This document shows positions 22,673 through 34,308 of a stretch of 64,000 nt of DNA, in pieces (the stretch's first letter is position 1; each line of letters opens with the position of its first letter). The DNA lies in NCBI GenBank assembly GCA_022592445.1, contig JABYQR010000113.1, positions 1 through 64,000 on the forward strand. Reading direction: 5' to 3'. A program made the position numbers and the translations under genes. The notes beneath the pieces were generated by a model. That model was given only the letters and a program-made list of their open reading frames with translations, had not been told where the DNA came from and searched no databases. The stretch comes from Cytidiella melzeri. Its lineage: Eukaryota > Basidiomycota > Agaricomycetes > Polyporales > Irpicaceae.

Positions 22673-24383
22673 ATGAGCTCTGATCTCACTGATCGAGCTC
22701 AACTTTGTCGCTCCACTAGAGAGCGCCACCAAACCAACTTCCTCAGGGGCACCAGAGCTCAACCCTGCCAAAGAACAACCACTCGCAGGACAACTCCCAC
22801 TTTCACTCCTACTACCTCTCCTGCTCCTACTACACCACCTCCCGCGATGTCTTCCACCACTATCACAAAGACTGATGCTCCCTCAGCTGGACCATCCACC
22901 TCTAATGTCCCAGACATCGACCCCCAACCTAGTAACAATGACAACCACTCATCTAGCTCTGAGGATCATGAAACGATCCCAGGTGCTCACCATGTCTCTG
23001 CTCCTCCAGCTGATCGCCGTTGCACCCCCTTCAATACTCTTTGCACTGACAATCGCCGTTGTCACCCTCATGGAGGAGACAATGACAGTGATGACAACCG
23101 TATGGATGAGGATGAGAGGCCTAGATGACGACGCGAGAAGCATCCTGCTTGCCAACCGACGACTTCCCCTCCTCCGGGTAGCTCTCCTGGTGGCTCACCG
23201 CCACCGCCTCCGCCTAGCTCCATAGGCACTAGGTCGACATGCGAAGTGTCGCAACTTCTGTCCATGCCACCTGGCCATGACAACAACTTTACTATGTTGC
23301 TCAGCGACATTAACAAAGCCTTCTCTGATGTTGGCAAACTTACTGGGGCTGACACCTGGCCAATGTGGAAATTCCGCGTCAAGACCGCCATGTCAACTAT
23401 ACTGGAGTTCCACACACTCCGAGGTGGCCTGACCATTCCTCAAGAGGTTACGCGGGCTGTCTTCAACGTCCTGACCGGTCATATCTCTGACACGGTCATG
23501 GCCAACTATCTCAACAAGTACAAGCCCCACGTACTCATGGATAAGCTGCATGAACGTTACAATCCGAAGACAACCGTGTCTGACGCAAACAAAATTTACC
23601 AGCTGTTCCACCTTCATCGTCCTATCTACAAGATGGACAAGCTGCTTGACGATGCCACCAATATCCGCAGCAAGCTTGTTGCTGCTGGCGTCGACATCCC
23701 CGGCCATATCTTATATGCTGCCATCGTTGGGATTATCCCTCCTGCCTACGCTGCCACATGCCAGAACTATGAGGTCGGCGTGCGTTCTTCCACTTTGGCT
23801 GGAGAGAAGTTCCGCTACAGGCCTAACGCGCTCATTGCTGAGCTTTATCGCGAGTTCACCAACTGGCAACTCACGCACCCCCCAAAGACTTCCAAGTCTA
23901 AGGGGCCTACCACTTTTGTCCCAAAGGACAAGGCTCACGCTCCTTCGGATTTGCACGCCAAGGGCAAGGCCATGGTCAAATGCTCGACCAAAACCACTTC
24001 TACTGCTTGTGCGGCCGCAGCTCCCTACTCGTCGAGCAAGTCCTCCACTTCTGGTCAGGGCAACTGCTTCAACTGTGGTCAGCCTGGCCACATGACGCCG
24101 ACTTGCCCTCTGCCCTGGATTGAGAAGTCCAAAGCTGCAATGAAAAAGAAGGGCATCACTCGCAAATCCACTGCCACCGCCGCTCAAGGCAAGAAGAAAG
24201 AGTCCGCCGCTGCCAGCTTTTCAACTGCTACTGGCCTCATGGCCAACGTCACCGCCACTGCTGACTTGGACGACGAGGTCCTCGAGCACCCTCACTCCGT
24301 GCCCGTCTTCAACTACGCCACAGGCAGTGGCTTCACTGGTCAGAGCGCGTGGGTTAAGTCTCTTTCCAACTCAGACGTCATGA
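22673..24383 (+). pseudogene. gag: gag of copia element A, one TGA stop
   Basis: Starts at an ATG at 22673 and keeps one frame across a TGA at 23126-23128 (CGA to TGA is the simplest origin, in a run of Arg codons). A long Pro/Ser/Thr-rich N-terminus is followed by the copia capsid region (DTWPMWKFRVKTAM near 23350, then a Tyr- and Lys-rich helical part) and a zinc knuckle CFNCGQPGHMTPTC near 24065-24106. The frame continues to about 24383 (DVMMH) before the protease begins in another frame. The element would use this protein to build particles; this copy makes at most a truncated one. Confidence 0.8.
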
Positions 24384-24426
24384 TGCACGTAAGTCCTCTT
24401 CTACTTTACTCCCACTGTTTGCGACT

Positions 24427-27027
24427 TTGTCGTCTGACAAGTGTGTTCATGTCATCGATACTGGTGCTACTATACACTGTATGCCATATCGTGACTTACT
24501 TTTCAACGTTCACTCTGTACCAACTATCTTACTCACTGTCACCAACTCAGAACAAATAAGTCTCAAACTTGCTGGCAACATGGTACTCGAGGTAGAACAA
24601 GAAAATGGTACACATAATCATCTCATGCTAAAGAATGTCTACTACAACTCACAACTACCCTTCACGCTTATCAGTGTTTCAAAATTGGACTGTGATTATC
24701 CCTTCACTTTCTTTTAAAATACTTGTACTAGATATGACTCGAACGTGTCTTGTGTAGCTGTGATACAAAAAATACACGATTTGTATTCACTCAACTCTAC
24801 TCGTGTGACTTCTTTAGCAAGCGTGCATAAGTCTGGTATAACAATGCTTGAACTTCATAAAAACTTGGTCACATCAGTTATTTCCAGATAAATAAACTAC
24901 TTGAAATGTCCAAGCTTATCATTACTACTCATATCACTTACCGCACAGAAACTCCGTGCGAGGACTGTATCTTGAATAATATTCATCGTACTCCAGTCCC
25001 CAAAGCTCGTACTTCGCCGTTGGCTACTTCCTTCGGTGATCACTTTCATATTGACATCTTTGGGCCACTACCCACTGCGTCAATTACTGGTCATTATCTG
25101 TACTGGTTGACTATTGTCGACAACTCAACTCGATGGTTAACACTTGCGCCATTAAAAACAAAAGATGATGCCTTCACTCAATGGGTTATCTTCTCTACTG
25201 AGCTTCCTACGCAATACAATATTTGCGTTAAGATCCTTCAATCTGACAACAATGGCGTATTCACTGGTGCAAATATGACAGACTACTTGAAGTCACAAGG
25301 TACTATACCCCGGCTTACTGTGCACGATACTCCTGCACAAAATGGTGTTGCTGAGCGCACACACCAGACTATTATGAACTTGGTTTGTGTAAACCTGCAT
25401 ACAGCTGCTTTACTGAACAGGTTATGGTGGTACGCTGCGCTTCATGCGGTTTATCTCTCCAATCGCACTCCTCATGCTCCTCTTCAATATAAGACTCCTT
25501 ACTTCAAACGCTATGGTATTGAAGCAAACCTTGATGCGCTTCAAAAGTTTGGTCAACCATGTATTGTATACAACAAACATCACTGGTTTGCGCTTTGTCT
25601 ACAAAACAAAATACAAACATGGCAAAGTCACTAAACTTAAGTCAAGACTTGTTGCGCAAGGACACTCCCAGCGTGATGGCATTGATTACTACTCGAATGA
25701 CTTATTCGCACCGGTTGCATGTATGAGTTCATTACAATTTGTACTTACTCTTGCGGCTTCACTACACTTTGAAATCACTCAGCTCGATATCAAGTCCGCA
25801 TACTCATACAGTAACATCCACGACGATGAAGACCTTTATCTTTGTCCACCTCCTGGGGACTTACTTCCGAACCTGCCACCTGGCTGGGTACTTAAACTTC
25901 GGAAAGCTATCTACGGCCTTAAGCAAGCTGGATGTTGTTGGTATAAAGTACTATGCAACATACTCTTTGCACTTGGACTAAAGCGTTGTGAATTCGACAA
26001 TGCAGTCTTCTACCTCTATCGAGGTGATAAACTTATACTTCTACTTGCTGTCCATGTTGACAACATTACTCTTGGCACTATCACTACTACTGTTGCCGAA
26101 AAATTTGAGATTGCACTCAGACAACATGTTGAACTTACTAACGGTGGAACTATCCACTGGATGCTTGGCATGGAAGTTGCTTATGATAAAGCTGCAGGCA
26201 TTATCAAGCTTCGTCAAAAGGATTATATCCTGAACATACTTAAGTGATTCAACTTTGACCACAAACATTCACGCCGTACACTAATGGTACACGAGCACAA
26301 CTTAGCCCCCTGTGCTGTGACCGAACCATGTCAGGACGCTGATACCATTACACACTACATGTCTCTTGTTGATGGCTTACGCTACGTCGCCAACAGTACT
26401 CGGCCAGACATTGCTTATTGCACTGGTCAACTAGCACGATACTTATCTGACCCTGCTAAGGAACACTACGCTGCAGCTAAACAGTGTTACCTTTACCTCA
26501 AGGGAACGTACGACTACTGGCTTGTCCTAGGAAACCAAGCCAACCCTACTTCTACTTCACTTGTAGGTTATGCCGACTCTGATGGTATGACTACGTACGG
26601 CAATAAACCAATAATGGGCTATACCTTCACATACAACAACTCGCTTATCTCTTGGTCAAGTAAGCGCGGTTCACTTGTAACTTTATCGGTCACCGAAGCC
26701 AAACTGTACGCACTCGCTCATGCGTCCACAGAGGCCATCTATTTGAAGAGCCTCATAGATGAAATACTTAACTGCACTATGGACCCTGTCAAGATCTACA
26801 CCGACAGCGCGTCAACTCTTGCGATTGTTCATTCCCCCGAGGAACAACACTCTCAACGTACTAAACACTTCACCATTTGCAAGAACTTCATCAGCAATCG
26901 TGTAACTAAAGGGTACATCACTGTGCACCACGTACCTTCTGCCAATCAACGTGCTGATACTCTTACTAAAGCACTACCTCTCGAAAAACTCAAGCACTTC
27001 AATGAACTACTTCATGTTAAGGCTTGA
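24427..27027 (+). pseudogene. pol: pol of copia element A, deleted and mutated
   Basis: Protease with VIDTGATIHCMP (D-T-G at about 24460). After a broken stretch comes the integrase zinc region (GHISYFQ...CEDC near 24880-24965), then the catalytic core with Asp in HIDIFGPL, Asp in LQSDNNGVF and Glu in NGVAERTHQ. The integrase C-terminus jumps into reverse transcriptase near 25.6 kb, so the usual linker is missing. RT has DIKSAYS and GLKQAG, but the catalytic V-D-D is HVDN (about 26056-26067), a loss of the second Asp. A TGA at 26245-26247 interrupts the RT-RNase H frame. RNase H ends with NQRADTLTKALP just before the purine tract. Confidence 0.86.
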
Positions 27028-27034
27028 AGGGGAG

Positions 27035-27205
27035 TGTTTCACTATTTTGTCTTTGTACTTAGCACGTGCTTAGCGCCGTAGTTACCGTATATAAGACTTA
27101 CTTTAATCAATGCACAGCTATTGCTTTTGATCCCCAACTCTCTGTCTGACCACCACCTCAGTCTTCTCTCTCAACGCTCTAAACTCCACTGATACCTTGT
27201 TAAAA
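27035..27205 (+). repeat. 3' LTR of copia element A
   Basis: 171 bp, identical to the 5' LTR apart from three transitions and an 11-bp insertion around the palindrome AGCACGTGCT. Directly preceded by a purine tract. Confidence 0.92.
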
Positions 27206-27210
27206 TGTGT

Positions 27211-27423
27211 TGTCAAACAGACAAACTGGCACGGAGTGAGCAACCGACAGAACATTCCATAGGACACATACATACCTGGCACGGAGTGAGCAACCGACAG
27301 GTTGCCCCTGTGCCAGGCCGCGATCTTTCATACATGGCGGGCATTCCGTACATAGTACCCTGGCGCACCAGCGCCCCGTCCCTCATTCCTCATTTGTCTC
27401 TAGCAGCGGGTCACTCTCTGACA
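27211..27423 (-). repeat. 3' LTR of copia element B
   Basis: 213 bp from TGTCAAAC to CTCTGACA on the plus strand, matched by 32124-32336 with about six transitions. The TATA-like sequence present in the other LTR is altered here (TATGAAAG). The C-run just right of it (27424-27430) is the polypurine tract of the minus-strand element. Confidence 0.93.
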
Positions 27424-30315
27424 CCCCCCCTTGACCCGCAAGTAGCCCCAACATTTCCATCCCTCGTGTATGTAGAACCCGCGGTAGTGCTTTTGTGAAT
27501 ATATCGGCCATGTTTTGCTTTCCGGATACGCGTGTGACATTAATCAGTCCGTCGTTTACGCAGTTTCGAATGAAATGCGCCTTGATGTCTATGTGCTTCA
27601 TTCGTGTATGACTGTGGGGATCGTGCGTACACGCTATGGTACCGTTGTTGTCACAGAAAAGGGTAGTCGGTGTGGACTGTGGAATGCCAAGTTCTCCGAG
27701 TAGTTGTCGTAGCCATATGACTTGACAAGCGGCGTGTGAGCAGGCAAGGTATTCGGCCTCACAAGAGGATAGTGCAACGACAGGTTGTTGTTTGGAACTC
27801 CATGCGACCGGTGACCCATAAACGACCATGATGTACCCAGAAATGGATTTCCTTCCCTCTCCAGATCCCCAGTCGGAGTCCGTGAATCCGTGAAACAGGG
27901 GATACGCTGCGTCGAGGTTTCCTAAAGTAAGACCTAAGGACCGAGTGCCTTGGAGATATCTCAGTAGGTGCTTGGCTGCCGTCCAGTGCGTATGACCATA
28001 GCACAACATGTACTTTGCGAGTTCTCGCACTGCGTACACAATATCGGGTCGTGTCGTAGTCGCGAGATACATAACTTTACCGACGAGGGTGCAGTACGGG
28101 AGTGCTTTGATTTCAGCGCGTTCGGTGTCGGACTTTGCAGTGTCTTCTCGCACGAGAGGTGTCTTGGGTGGTAGAGGTGTTGAAACGGAGTTGCAGAATT
28201 CCATATCAAATTGTCGAAGGATCAATAGCGTATAGGCTTCTTGTGACAGGAAGATGTTTCTTTGTTTGCGATTTCTGGTCACCTTGCATCCGAGCAGCCA
28301 CTCGACCTGTCCATTGTCCGTGATCTCGAACATACCCCTTATCCCTTCTGTCACCGAGTCTGACTCAGCCTCCAAAGTTGTGGCCAACAATATGTCGTCG
28401 ACGCTGGTGGCTGACATTGCCTTGACATTGTCCTTGTCGCGGACATGGACGCTCCAATCAGATTCGCACCTGTGAAATCCAAGCGTCTGGTATTTGCCGT
28501 TGAACTTGAGGTACCAGGACCTCCCAGCCTGTTTCAACCCGTACAGGCCCTTTCGCAAACGCCAGTATCCTTTTCCCAGGATTGGCGGTTTTGTCATGTA
28601 GATTTCCTCCGCGAGCAGTCCGTTCAGGAACACCGTTTTGATGTCGATATGGCAGAGGTGAAGATCTTCGTGTGCCGATATAGCCAGGATTGTCCGTATT
28701 GAGTCCCAGTGAGCGACTGGAGCGAATGTGAACGTAAAATCTTGGCCCGGGATTTGTGTGAAGCCTTTCGCCACTAATCGCACCTTGAATCTCGAGATGT
28801 GCCCATCCGCATTGCGTTTGATGTGTAAGACCCACTTGGAGTCAACGGGTTTCCTTCCTGGGGGAACACTCTCGACATCTTCGTAGACACCCTTCTCGTA
28901 GAGGGCGTGGAGTTCCTCGTGTATCGCCGCTAACCACTGATCCCAGTATTTTCCGTGTTCCGCTTCTGAAACTGAGAGTGGGTCCTTGGCATCAGCATTG
29001 TCGATTGGAGTTGGTAGGGCGTTTGTCGAAGATGTTGAAATCTGAGACAGTGAGACGTCGTGTGTGAGAGCGGAAAGAACAAGGTCCCATTGGGCTGGCA
29101 ACCCCCCCTCGTCCGAATACACGGCGTTGTCAGTTTTGTACCTGATCGGCAAAGTACGTTGTCGACCTCTGAGAACGTTTGCCTCATCCGGAGGCATAGC
29201 GTTTAGGAGGTCTTCTCTTGTCTCTTCCGGAGACAAGTTGTTGTGCCCAACCGGGGCGCGCACGTTTGGTTCAACTGGAACCAGCCCATCCGGGGCCTGA
29301 TTGGCTGACGTTGGTTCTCTACTGGAGAATTCGTCAGCCATTGATTCTTTTGTGGTACCAGAAGGTACATACCGGTATGGCGCATCGGTGGTGTCGTTGA
29401 AGCGGACGTCGTTGGGCATGATTACGTCGTCCCATAGCGGCGATGAGGGCGAGGAGGATTGAGGTGTGGGGAAAGCATCATCGAGAAACACAACATCTCG
29501 ACGTACACGTACAGCTCGCGAGTTTGGAAACCAAATTAGATAGCCTTTGGCATCTTGTGCGTATCCAACGAAGCGTCCCTCCTCGCCTTGTGCCTGGATT
29601 TTGTTTAATGAGTCGGCGTCCATTCGCCTCGAGATGACGCAAGTACCAAAAACTCGGAAATGCGAAATATCCGGATGACGATTGTACCAGACGTAGTAAG
29701 GCGTGTGGTTGTGTGGAAGGGCGGTGGTGGAGATTCGGTTCAAGATATGTGCCGCGCATTGGATGGCTAGGGGCCAGAAGAAGTCGGTGAGTCCGCTGTC
29801 GATGAGCATAGCTCGCGCCATGGAAGCCAGTGTCCAGTTTGTCCTTTCGGCCACGCCGTTCTGTGGTGAGGCGTCAGGAACAATTTTCTCTAGTGTGATC
29901 CCCTCGTTGTCGCAGTAGGCACAGAAATCGCCCATGATGAGTTCTGGAGCGTTGTCGACCCTGAGTACAGCCACCTTCTGTCCTGTGAAGTGTTCCACTG
30001 CCGTTTTGTATTTGATGAATTCTTGTAGCGCGTCTGACCGCGATTTGAGGAATAAGGCGACACACCACCTGGAGTGGCAGTCAACGCACGGCATGAAATA
30101 TTTGATGCCACCGTAACCGATAGGTAAAGGACCACAGATGTTGATATGAATGCGGAAGAGTAGGCGATCGGCCCTGAGATTCGAGGATTTGGGAAAAGGT
30201 AGGCACTTCATGTTTGCGCGCGCGCATGTTTCACAAGTGTGTTGGGCTTGAGGATCCGTAATGATTTTTATCCCATCAGTTGAGTGGGATAGCCCTTTTA
30301 CGCCTAGATGGCCTA
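27383..30315 (-). pseudogene. pol: pol of copia element B: integrase, RT, RNase H
   Basis: A single open frame of about 975 codons. The zinc region (HRLLGHLG...CETC near 30310-30215) is followed by the integrase core, in which the first catalytic Asp is Asn (HINICGPL near 30145-30125), the second Asp lies in RVDNAPE and the Glu in NGVAERTNWT. RT contains KWVLHIKRN, HIDIKTVFLNG, GLYGLKQAG and an intact SVDDILL. RNase H has FTDSDWG, SSKQQPVVALSSCEAEY and CDNNGT, and the C-terminus reads NMADIFTKALP. The frame runs a few codons into the 3' LTR. It starts in a different frame from the upstream gag-protease, so a single-base shift near 30315 separates them. Confidence 0.85.
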
Positions 30316-32009
30316 GTAGGCGGTGTAAAAACCTGGGGTTGCTGCGCGAATGTTTGTAGCCAAGATGTGTGGTTCGGAGATGCGGTCAATGAGCGAGGAA
30401 GTACTGACGCGTGTGGAAAGATCTCGGGACAGTGTGGTGACGTTTAACTTGTAAAGATCATTGTCGTCAAGATGTCCAGCCATAATTGTGTCGCCATTGA
30501 AGTCCAAGGCGATGCGTCCGGCCTTTGTCATAGATCCTACGCCCCTCCGCTCGAGACATCCCTGCGAGACCAAGTTCATGCGCGCAGAGGGGACGTGTAA
30601 GACATCAGTGAGTTTGACAGTGTGCGTGGAACCGTTCACAGTTGCGTGTAGATACACATCACCTACACCGATCGCGGAGGTGGTCAGGGCAGATCCAAAG
30701 CCGCGAACATTGAGAGGTTGTATGGGTTGATACCCCTCAAATACGGCGCAATCAAAAAAGATGTGCCTGTTAGCTCCAGAATCGTGATAGACTGAAGAAT
30801 TCTTGGTGTAATCGCGTGAGAGGGCGGCGTTACTGCAGTTGATGGCGTTGCCGGGATCTGCGAGCGTCATGGCATTGAACGAGTACACTGTGTCTTGGGA
30901 CAAAATCGACGCGGAGTTGACATCTACGTTTGGAGGTTTAGGAATCTCCGTGGCGATGTTGGCGTTGGGTTCTTTGTCCTTTTCGACGTTAAACTTCTTT
31001 GAGACATTCTTCAACTTACGCCGTTGTGAGCGTGGTAGGTGGATGTCCTTTCTTTCCCTCCACCATTCGGGATACTGTCCGCACTTTCCTCCTCCATACG
31101 CGAAACATTCATCTATTGTGTGTCCGCGCGGTCTATTGCAATCCACGTTTGAGCACCATTTTGTTTGCCGCTTAGCGCCAGGGCTGTCTGCATGGCTGAT
31201 GGTTGTGACGGATACAGTGGGAGCGGAGCGCTTACGGAAAAGGTTGTCGGTCTCGTAGATCTGCGCAATCACATCGGTATCGTTCTTCGTCTGAGCCCAA
31301 TCCTCCTCCTTGATTAATTCAATGACTCTCAATGAGGACATTGGATTCCCGGACCCATGTGCTACGCTCATTTCCTGGTGCAGCGTGCGGGAGAACATTC
31401 TCCAACTGTTGTCGGTGGGGATGAGATCAGCAAGGGTCGTCGCGAAGTTGATGTCCGAGAGTCGATTTGGATCTTGATTGCATAGCTCAGCGTAGAGAGC
31501 GCGCATTCTGTCTGCCCATTTGCTGACGATCATATTCTCTTGACATGTGAAGCTCATCAATTTCTGATGGAGTGACGATGCCCTGAGATTGTTGATGGGG
31601 CGATACTCGGAATGGAGAATTTCCCAGGCGACTTTGGCAGCTTTCGTCCGTCCGACAAGATGGATTTTGGAGCGAGGAATGGCTTCAAGTAAGAGAGCTA
31701 TTGCGTCATATTTGCTTCATACCAAGGTTCAGCATCCTTAGTGGCTTTCTCAACTAGATCCTCGTTTCCCTTCTTGATGCCCTTGTATACATTCCCGGTG
31801 ATGGGATCTTGGACTTCGTCGTTGTAGGTCTCCTTTAGAGTGGGAATAGTGGGAGGTACGAACTCAGACCCTTCAAAGTATTTCCATAGGTGAATAGACC
31901 TCAGTTTTGCTTCAACCTGTATGATCCATGTACCATAGGAATTGCTGTCGCCGTCGTCTTCGAGTTTCGGTAACGTATTCTTCGAAGAGTCTTTGATGAG
32001 ATTCGACAT
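30313..32009 (-). pseudogene. gag: gag-protease of copia element B, frameshifted
   Basis: Starts at the ATG at 32009 (MSNLIKDSSKNTLPKLE), with a copia-type N-terminal gag domain (YGTWIIQVEAKLRS). A frame change near 31695 moves the reading to the frame that continues with AIALLLEAIPRSKIHLVGRT and runs to 30313. A Cys/His cluster (CSNVDCNRPRGHTIDEC near 31150-31100) is an atypical zinc knuckle. The protease shows VYHDSGANRHIF (D-S-G near 30780). A pre-integrase segment with LHVPSARMNLVS follows, and the frame stops just before the integrase zinc region. Confidence 0.82.
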
Positions 32010-32104
32010 GGCAATTTATGTATAGATAGGGGTACAATTGGATGAGACAGCAACAATGCTGGTAGCGATGGAAAGTTCGTCTGGAATCTGATGGGTAGCT
32101 CTTA

Positions 32105-32123
32105 GAGCACGGGGCTCATAACC
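32105..32123 (-). promoter_or_regulatory. Primer-binding site of copia element B
   Basis: GGTTATGAGCCCCGTGCTC on the minus strand, directly inside the 5' LTR. Complementary to the initiator tRNA-Met anticodon stem-loop. Confidence 0.8.
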
Positions 32124-32336
32124 TGTCAAACAGACGAACCGGCACGGAGTGAGCAACCGACAGAACATTCCATAGGACACATACATACCTGGCACGGAGT
32201 GAGCAACCGACAGGTTGCCCCTGTGCCAGGCCGTGATCTTTTATACATGGTGGGCATTCCGTATATAGTACCCTGGCGCACCAGCGCCCCGTCCCTCATT
32301 CCTCATTTGTCTCTAGCAGCGGGTCACTCTCTGACA
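32124..32336 (-). repeat. 5' LTR of copia element B
   Basis: 213 bp, matches 27211-27423. Keeps a TATA-like TATAAAAGAT (about 32239-32248 on the minus strand), as expected of the promoter LTR. Confidence 0.93.
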
Positions 32337-32341
32337 TGTGT

Positions 32342-33016
32342 TTCTCAAATGGAGGGGGGGGGGGGTTCTTTCCTCTTTCTGTGTAGTAGCAACAACGTGC
32401 TTAGACGGGGCTAATTCATCAGGCCTAGGACATACCACATTCATCCGTCCTGGAAAAACTGTTAGAAAGTAGCAGTTGCAGCAGGCACCCGCAGCTGCAG
32501 GCCGCCACGGGGCCGGGGGTCTATGTCTTTCCCTCCCTTTCTGTCTCTGCCAAGTACAGGTTGTGGCACTTGGGCGGTGCTTGAACACCACTGCCACGCT
32601 GTCCGGTCCACACCACTCATCCGAGGACTGTATAAAACAATTCACAATCGAGGCGGGCGCTGGCAGCCGCTTCATGATTTCGGATTATGGTCTCACATGA
32701 AACTATATTACGCACGGACCTTTATGAACTTAGATATATATATAAATAAAATAAAATAAAAAGTCATCCCCCAACGGGTCCACTGTTGTCGTGCACTCCC
32801 CACTCCGCGAGCAATCTATTCTTTCTTGCTGTATAGAAAAGAGGGCGTTGCAGTGTCTACAAAGGCACTGTAAGACTCATTTCAGGCTGTTTCTCCGACA
32901 GTGCTTCTTTGGCTCAGATATAAGATGGCTAGGGTTCACGACGGATGGTTTGCTGCCCGACACCTATCTCAAGCCCCATCCAACCTTGCACCCACAAGCT
33001 GCCACCAGAAGTGACA
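32342..33016. other. Right flank of the copia insertion; no gene supported
   Basis: Contains a G run (32354-32365) in the frame that may continue the broken ORF from 22439, then mixed sequence and an A/T-rich TATATATAAATAAAATAAAA stretch near 32735-32760. No domain is recognisable. Confidence 0.4.
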
Positions 33017-33692
33017 ATGTACGAAGGTTCCGACGCTAGTGACGAAACGGAAGTGGTTATGTTTGAAGCCACTCAAAGGATCCAACAGGTTGACGACGAG
33101 TATACCTGGGCAGTTCGCGAAGGATTCTGGGGAATCTTAGAGCCATTAGATGGTGTCTCACCCATCATCCTGCTGCGACACAAGATCTACCACATTGGTC
33201 GTTCGAAGCCGCGCTTGCCTCATGAATGCATCATCGTTGAACATTCCGCCGTCAGTGAGTCTCTGTAGCCAAAGTCTTCTTTAGACGTGATTGCACTATA
33301 TTCCCACCACTTAGGTCGGAGTCATTGCACCATCGAGTGGAACGGCAGAGACGACTCGGCGTATGAAGTGGTCGTCAAAGACATAGGTTCGACTTACGGC
33401 ACATTCGTACGTTCTTAATACGTCAAACGTTGCGCTCTGGTATATCTTACAGGACCACGTTATGAGATTAATAATGAGGAGCTTTCGTATGAGAGCAACG
33501 ACGGCATACGCATGGGAAGGCTATGCCACGGCAATATCATCTCCTTTGGCACGGAATCCAAGGTCCCCCCGCTGGGTCAAAAACAAGATAACAGTATGTC
33601 ATTTGTATACTCGGCGGGTGGCTTGTGATTTGAATCTTTCGCAGGGTATAGATATGTTCACATTGCTCAATCTATGAACGTCTCTCTGCCAC
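33017..33692 (+). pseudogene. FHA-domain fragment, likely truncated paralogue of the adjacent Cds1/Chk2 gene
   Basis: Exon 33017-33254 ends in an FHA start (YHIGRSK), the intron is 33255-33314, and exon 33315 to about 33408 reads SHCTIEWNG and KDIGSTYGTF. A third exon gives GPRYEINNEELSYESNDGI and IISFG, the end of an FHA fold, but it joins one base out of frame with any GT-AG choice I can make at 33408-33460. Introns fall at the two positions used in the FHA domain of the neighbouring kinase (before the H of S-x-HC/HAV and after GTF). No kinase domain follows. FHA domains bind phosphothreonine. I infer a partial tandem duplication that has lost function; a short FHA-only protein with an unusual splice is the alternative. 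Confidence 0.62.
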
Positions 33693-34308
33693 GGATCCAT
33701 TAACATTAAAATCTTCGTCTACCTGCGCCTTGTCAATGTACCCAACAGCAATGAACTCAGATTACAACTGCTCCCAGCCAAAGTATGTGAGCTGTGGTCA
33801 TTCGCATGGCCAACATGCAGGTGTGGCCGTGGTTTTATTCCGAGGTACGAGGAACTAGAGGCTGGACACGAGCCTAGCCGTGGTACTACGCCCGATGAAT
33901 CGGGAAACAATAAATACCACGTGTATAATCGTCCATCACTGCCACTCGCGAGTCGCGACTCTGCACTCGACGACGTCCTCAACATCCACCACGTTGTACC
34001 ACCAGTCGACTCGTCGCTGCTTTCGATACCCGTCGCCGTTCTTGCTTTGCATTTGCTGTCTTTTGTCCACTCTGTATACGCGCTTGTTTCTTGTCTTTGA
34101 TCTTGGTCTGCTCTTCCCAGTGGCCCTTGTCTTTAGACTCTGCTATCGACTTTGGCATTTGTTGTTCCAGCCTCCTGGCCACAGGCTGATTGTGGCCGTC
34201 TCGGACGCGTCATTCTACCTAGAAACTGGATATAAAGGCCTTTCGCCAACAATTTTGCGCCCATTCTCCTCACTCATCTTACCTTCCTCCCTGCCACAGC
34301 ATTTCGCG
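33693..34308. other. Intergenic region upstream of the checkpoint kinase
   Basis: No coding evidence of its own. A long frame reads through into the kinase exon from 33880, but it lacks any conserved segment before the ATG at 34309. CT-rich stretches at 34080-34290 resemble fungal promoter sequence. Confidence 0.4.

Larger units (their letters stand above)
22445..27205 (+). mobile_element. Full-length Ty1/copia retrotransposon A (defective)
   Basis: Paired LTRs of 160 and 171 bp, a tRNA primer site, gag, pol and a purine tract (AAGGGGAG, 27027-27034). TGTGT stands at 22440-22444 and 27206-27210. The LTRs differ by three transitions and one 11-bp insertion carrying AGCACGTGCT in the 3' copy. 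Coding capacity is lost: stops in gag and pol, a frame change at gag/protease, a deletion between integrase and RT, and a mutated RT active site. Confidence 0.93.
27211..32336 (-). mobile_element. Full-length Ty1/copia retrotransposon B
   Basis: 5126 bp, both LTRs 213 bp, primer site next to the right LTR, gag and pol on the minus strand. TGTGT is found at 27206-27210 and at 32337-32341. The left one is also the right flank of element A, so the two elements share it. LTR divergence is about 2.8%, all transitions. Pol is long and mostly open, but gag-pol has two frame breaks and the first integrase Asp is replaced. Confidence 0.93.

Noticed and set aside
24381..24436. Intron between gag and protease of copia A
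   Set aside because: A GTAAGT...AG pair exists here, but retroelement RNA is not expected to be spliced at this point and the same gap is explained by a simple frame change in a decayed element.
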